6,756 bases of DNA, taken from assembly GCA_007120155.1 (NCBI GenBank), contig SKOF01000014.1, positions 1-6,756 of the forward strand. The letters run 5' to 3'. Under the pieces are notes generated by a model. That model made no database searches and was not told the origin of the DNA. It was given only the letters and a program-made list of their open reading frames with translations. Origin of the DNA: Thioalkalivibrio sp. Lineage in GTDB: Bacteria > Pseudomonadota > Gammaproteobacteria > Ectothiorhodospirales > Ectothiorhodospiraceae. The position numbers were made by a program, and so were the translations under genes. Positions 5,905 through 6,756 of the stretch are shown here, piece after piece. Every line of letters begins with the position of its first letter. Position 1 is the first letter of the stretch.

Positions 5905-5921
5905 CGGCGGAGAGAGGGATT
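5905..5921 (-). repeat. Degenerate copy of the tRNA-Ser 3' end
   Basis: The plus-strand sequence GGCGGAGAGAGGGATT here matches the plus-strand image of the tRNA-Ser 3' end at 6074-6091 (GGCGGAGAGAGAGGGATT), except for a missing GA. Flanking bases also agree (GAAT two bases before each). Partial copies of tRNA 3' ends often mark old integration of a mobile element, but only about 150 bp separate the two copies and no integrase is present. A chance match of this short purine-rich sequence remains possible. Confidence 0.4.
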
Positions 5922-5944
5922 GTTCGGTGCCGCTGCGCGGCGAC

Positions 5945-5976
5945 GTTCGGGCTCCGCTTCGCTGCGCCCATCGAAC
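5945..5976. repeat. REP-like hairpin near the tRNA gene
   Basis: GTTCGGGC and GCCC-AT-CGAAC form a hairpin around CCGCTTCGCTGC. On the minus strand the core GATGGGCGCAGCGAAGCG closely resembles the right arm of the 97-bp elements (GATGGGCAAAGCGAAGCG). The leading GTAG is absent. It may be a diverged single unit of the same repeat family or an unrelated hairpin. Confidence 0.35.
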
Positions 5977-6020
5977 CCATCACTTCCATTCTCTGGGGTT
6001 CGAACCGCACCTTCATGCAC

Positions 6021-6071
6021 ATTCAAACGCAAAGGGGCCCCGAAAAATCCGGGGCCCCTTTGCGTTTGAAT
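6021..6071 (-). terminator. Strong hairpin terminator after tRNA-Ser
   Basis: Two perfect 22-bp arms (6021-6042 and 6050-6071) flank a 7-base loop. The core is AAAGGGGCCCCG paired with CGGGGCCCCTTT, and the outer stem adds ATTCAAACGC. On the minus strand the loop is GATTTTT and the core stem is followed by TTTGCGTTT. It begins one base after the encoded CCA of tRNA-Ser, so it is the natural terminator and 3'-processing boundary of the tRNA transcript. Being symmetrical, it could also stop transcription arriving from the small membrane gene. Confidence 0.8.
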
Positions 6072-6072
6072 A

Positions 6073-6163
6073 TGGCGGAGAGAGAGGGATTCGAACCCTC
6101 GATGGGCTTTTGACCCATACTCCCTTAGCAGGGGAGCGCCTTCGACCGCTCGGCCATCTCTCC
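6073..6163 (-). tRNA. tRNA-Ser (anticodon GCU)
   Basis: A 91-nt class II tRNA. Acceptor GGAGAGA pairs with TCTCTCC, followed by discriminator G and an encoded CCA (6075-6073). The D-arm reads TGGCCGAGCGGTCGAAGGCG. The anticodon stem-loop CTCCC-CTGCTAA-GGGAG gives anticodon GCT (6129-6127). The long variable arm ATGGG/CCCAT and T-arm GAGGG-TTCGAAT-CCCTC complete the serine-type structure. It decodes AGC and AGU. A tRNA-Ser gene downstream of csrA is a common gammaproteobacterial arrangement. Confidence 0.97.
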
Positions 6164-6196
6164 GAATCCGCCCGTGACCGGCGGTTCAGGCGGCTT

Positions 6197-6225
6197 AGGA
6201 TACCCGCCGCTCCATGGCAGGTAAA
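6197..6225 (-). promoter_or_regulatory. Sigma70-type promoter for tRNA-Ser
   Basis: On the minus strand, TTTACC (6225-6220) and TATCCT (6202-6197) are separated by exactly 17 bases. Each matches four of six consensus positions (TTGACA, TATAAT). The bases after the -10 (AAGCCGCC) are GC-rich, as in stringently controlled stable-RNA promoters. Transcription would start about 27 bases before the mature tRNA 5' end. Confidence 0.55.
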
Positions 6226-6237
6226 GTCTCGCGGGTT

Positions 6238-6432
6238 TCAGTTGCCGGACGCCGCCGGCTCTTCGTCACCTTCACGCTTGATGCGGTCGTAGATCTCTTC
6301 GCGGTGCACCGCCACATCCTTGGGTGCATTGATGCCGATACGCACCTGGTTACCCTTTACGCCCAGCACGGTGACGGAAACCTCGTCACCGATCATGAGC
6401 GTCTCTCCTACTCGACGGGTCAGAATCAACAT
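6238..6432 (-). CDS. csrA: CsrA, carbon storage regulator (RNA-binding)
   Basis: A 64-residue protein beginning [20 protein letters not shown], followed by [27 protein letters not shown], which is the full CsrA signature. CsrA is a homodimer that binds GGA motifs in mRNA leaders to repress or stabilise transcripts governing carbon storage, motility and biofilm. The key RNA-contacting residues are present: L4, R6 and R7 near the N-terminus, and R44-E45 in VAVHREEI. The ATG at 6432 was chosen over the longer frame from 6510 because it matches family length and has GGAG eight bases upstream. It lies downstream of lysC and upstream of tRNA-Ser, the usual neighbourhood. Confidence 0.97.
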   Translation of the reverse strand: MLILTRRVGETLMIGDEVSVTVLGVKGNQVRIGINAPKDVAVHREEIYDRIKREGDEEPAASGN

Positions 6433-6492
6433 AGTCCATACTCCATTTGCTTCAATCACCTGGGTCCAATTGCCGGCGTCTCTGACTCCGGC
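6433..6492 (-). promoter_or_regulatory. csrA leader with four GGA motifs
   Basis: The minus-strand leader carries GGA at 6489-6487 (GCCGGAG), 6467-6465 (TTGGACC), 6444-6442 (ATGGAG, inside the Shine-Dalgarno) and 6437-6435 (ATGGAC, just before the ATG). The last two fit ANGGA, the CsrA core site. The first sits in a small possible stem, GCCGG/CCGGC. In E. coli CsrA represses its own translation by binding its leader; this layout suggests the same here, by inference. Confidence 0.45.
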
Positions 6493-6527
6493 ATTCTTTG
6501 CCCCGAACACACCGCTTTTTATGGCTT

Positions 6528-6756
6528 CTAACGTCCCTGCTGCGGATTCTCCAGTTCGAAGGCGTCGTGCAAGGCCCTGACACCCAGTTCCAGGTATTTC
6601 TCGTCAACAACCACGGATATCTTGATCTCCGAGGTGGAGATCATGCGGATGTTGATCCCTTCCCGGGCCAGTGCCTCGAACATCCTGCTGGCGATGCCGG
6701 CGTGGGAGCGCATGCCCACGCCCACCAGCGAAATCTTCACGATCTTCGGGTCGCCC
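6528..6756 (-). CDS. lysC: Aspartokinase, C-terminal ACT domain (partial)
   Basis: The last 75 residues of a gene that continues past the right edge. [20 protein letters not shown], then [20 protein letters not shown] and [20 protein letters not shown] form the second ACT domain of aspartokinase. This enzyme phosphorylates L-aspartate in the first step of lysine, threonine, methionine and diaminopimelate synthesis. The ACT domains bind the feedback inhibitors. The GTG at 6740 is internal, not a start: family sequence (GDPKI) continues upstream of it to the window edge. csrA follows 95 bases downstream on the same strand. Confidence 0.95.
   Translation of the reverse strand, partial: GDPKIVKISLVGVGMRSHAGIASRMFEALAREGINIRMISTSEIKISVVVDEKYLELGVRALHDAFELENPQQGR

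Noticed and set aside
5711..6292. 193-codon plus-strand open frame
   Set aside because: It runs through the terminator hairpin and the tRNA-Ser gene on the opposite strand.

Overview
This is a GC-rich window. It looks like a gammaproteobacterial chromosome, perhaps a Chromatiales/Ectothiorhodospiraceae-type organism; that lineage is a guess from codon use and gene content. The firmest anchor is the right end. On the minus strand lie the 3' end of lysC (aspartokinase ACT domain), csrA, a class II tRNA-Ser(GCU) gene and a strong 22-bp-stem hairpin. The lysC-csrA-tRNA-Ser order is common in gammaproteobacteria.

Layout, left to right. 1-102 (minus): N-terminus of an exported protein with a signal peptide. 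103-585: gene-free divergent region with one clear small inverted repeat. 586-1584 (plus): HTH-WYL transcriptional regulator. 1585-2129: gene-free stretch between convergent genes, holding five REP-type units. One is a solitary GTAG-type REP; the other four form two nearly identical 97-bp BIME-like elements, each a pair of inverted GTAG-type units. 2130-3572 (minus): DUF2779-type protein joining a Cas4/RecB-like nuclease with Fe-S-type cysteines to a DEDDy exonuclease fold. A 45-residue small ORF sits just upstream and may be translationally coupled to it. 3934-4560 (plus): fusion of an AhpD/carboxymuconolactone-decarboxylase-like helical domain with a Rieske [2Fe-2S] domain. 4657-5436 (minus): stand-alone FtsH-like (M41) metallopeptidase domain with HEAGH but no AAA module, whose 3' end may be frameshifted. 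5658-5894 (plus): 78-residue two-helix membrane protein. 5895-6072: gene-free stretch with a degenerate copy of the tRNA-Ser 3' end, a REP-like hairpin and the terminator hairpin. 6073-6163: tRNA-Ser(GCU) with its own good sigma70-type promoter. 6238-6432: csrA. 6528-6756: lysC C-terminus.

The genes from 586 to 5894 do not form one operon: strand changes at almost every gene and they look like independent accessory genes inserted beside the conserved lysC-csrA-tRNA block. The most interesting items are the Cas4-like/DEDDy nuclease with its small upstream ORF, the orphan M41 peptidase, the cysteine-less CMD-Rieske fusion, the REP/BIME cluster (which predicts a RAYT transposase elsewhere in the genome), and the partial tRNA-Ser duplication. 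Nothing here proves a new multi-gene system. No CRISPR array, rRNA, integrase or transposase gene was found.
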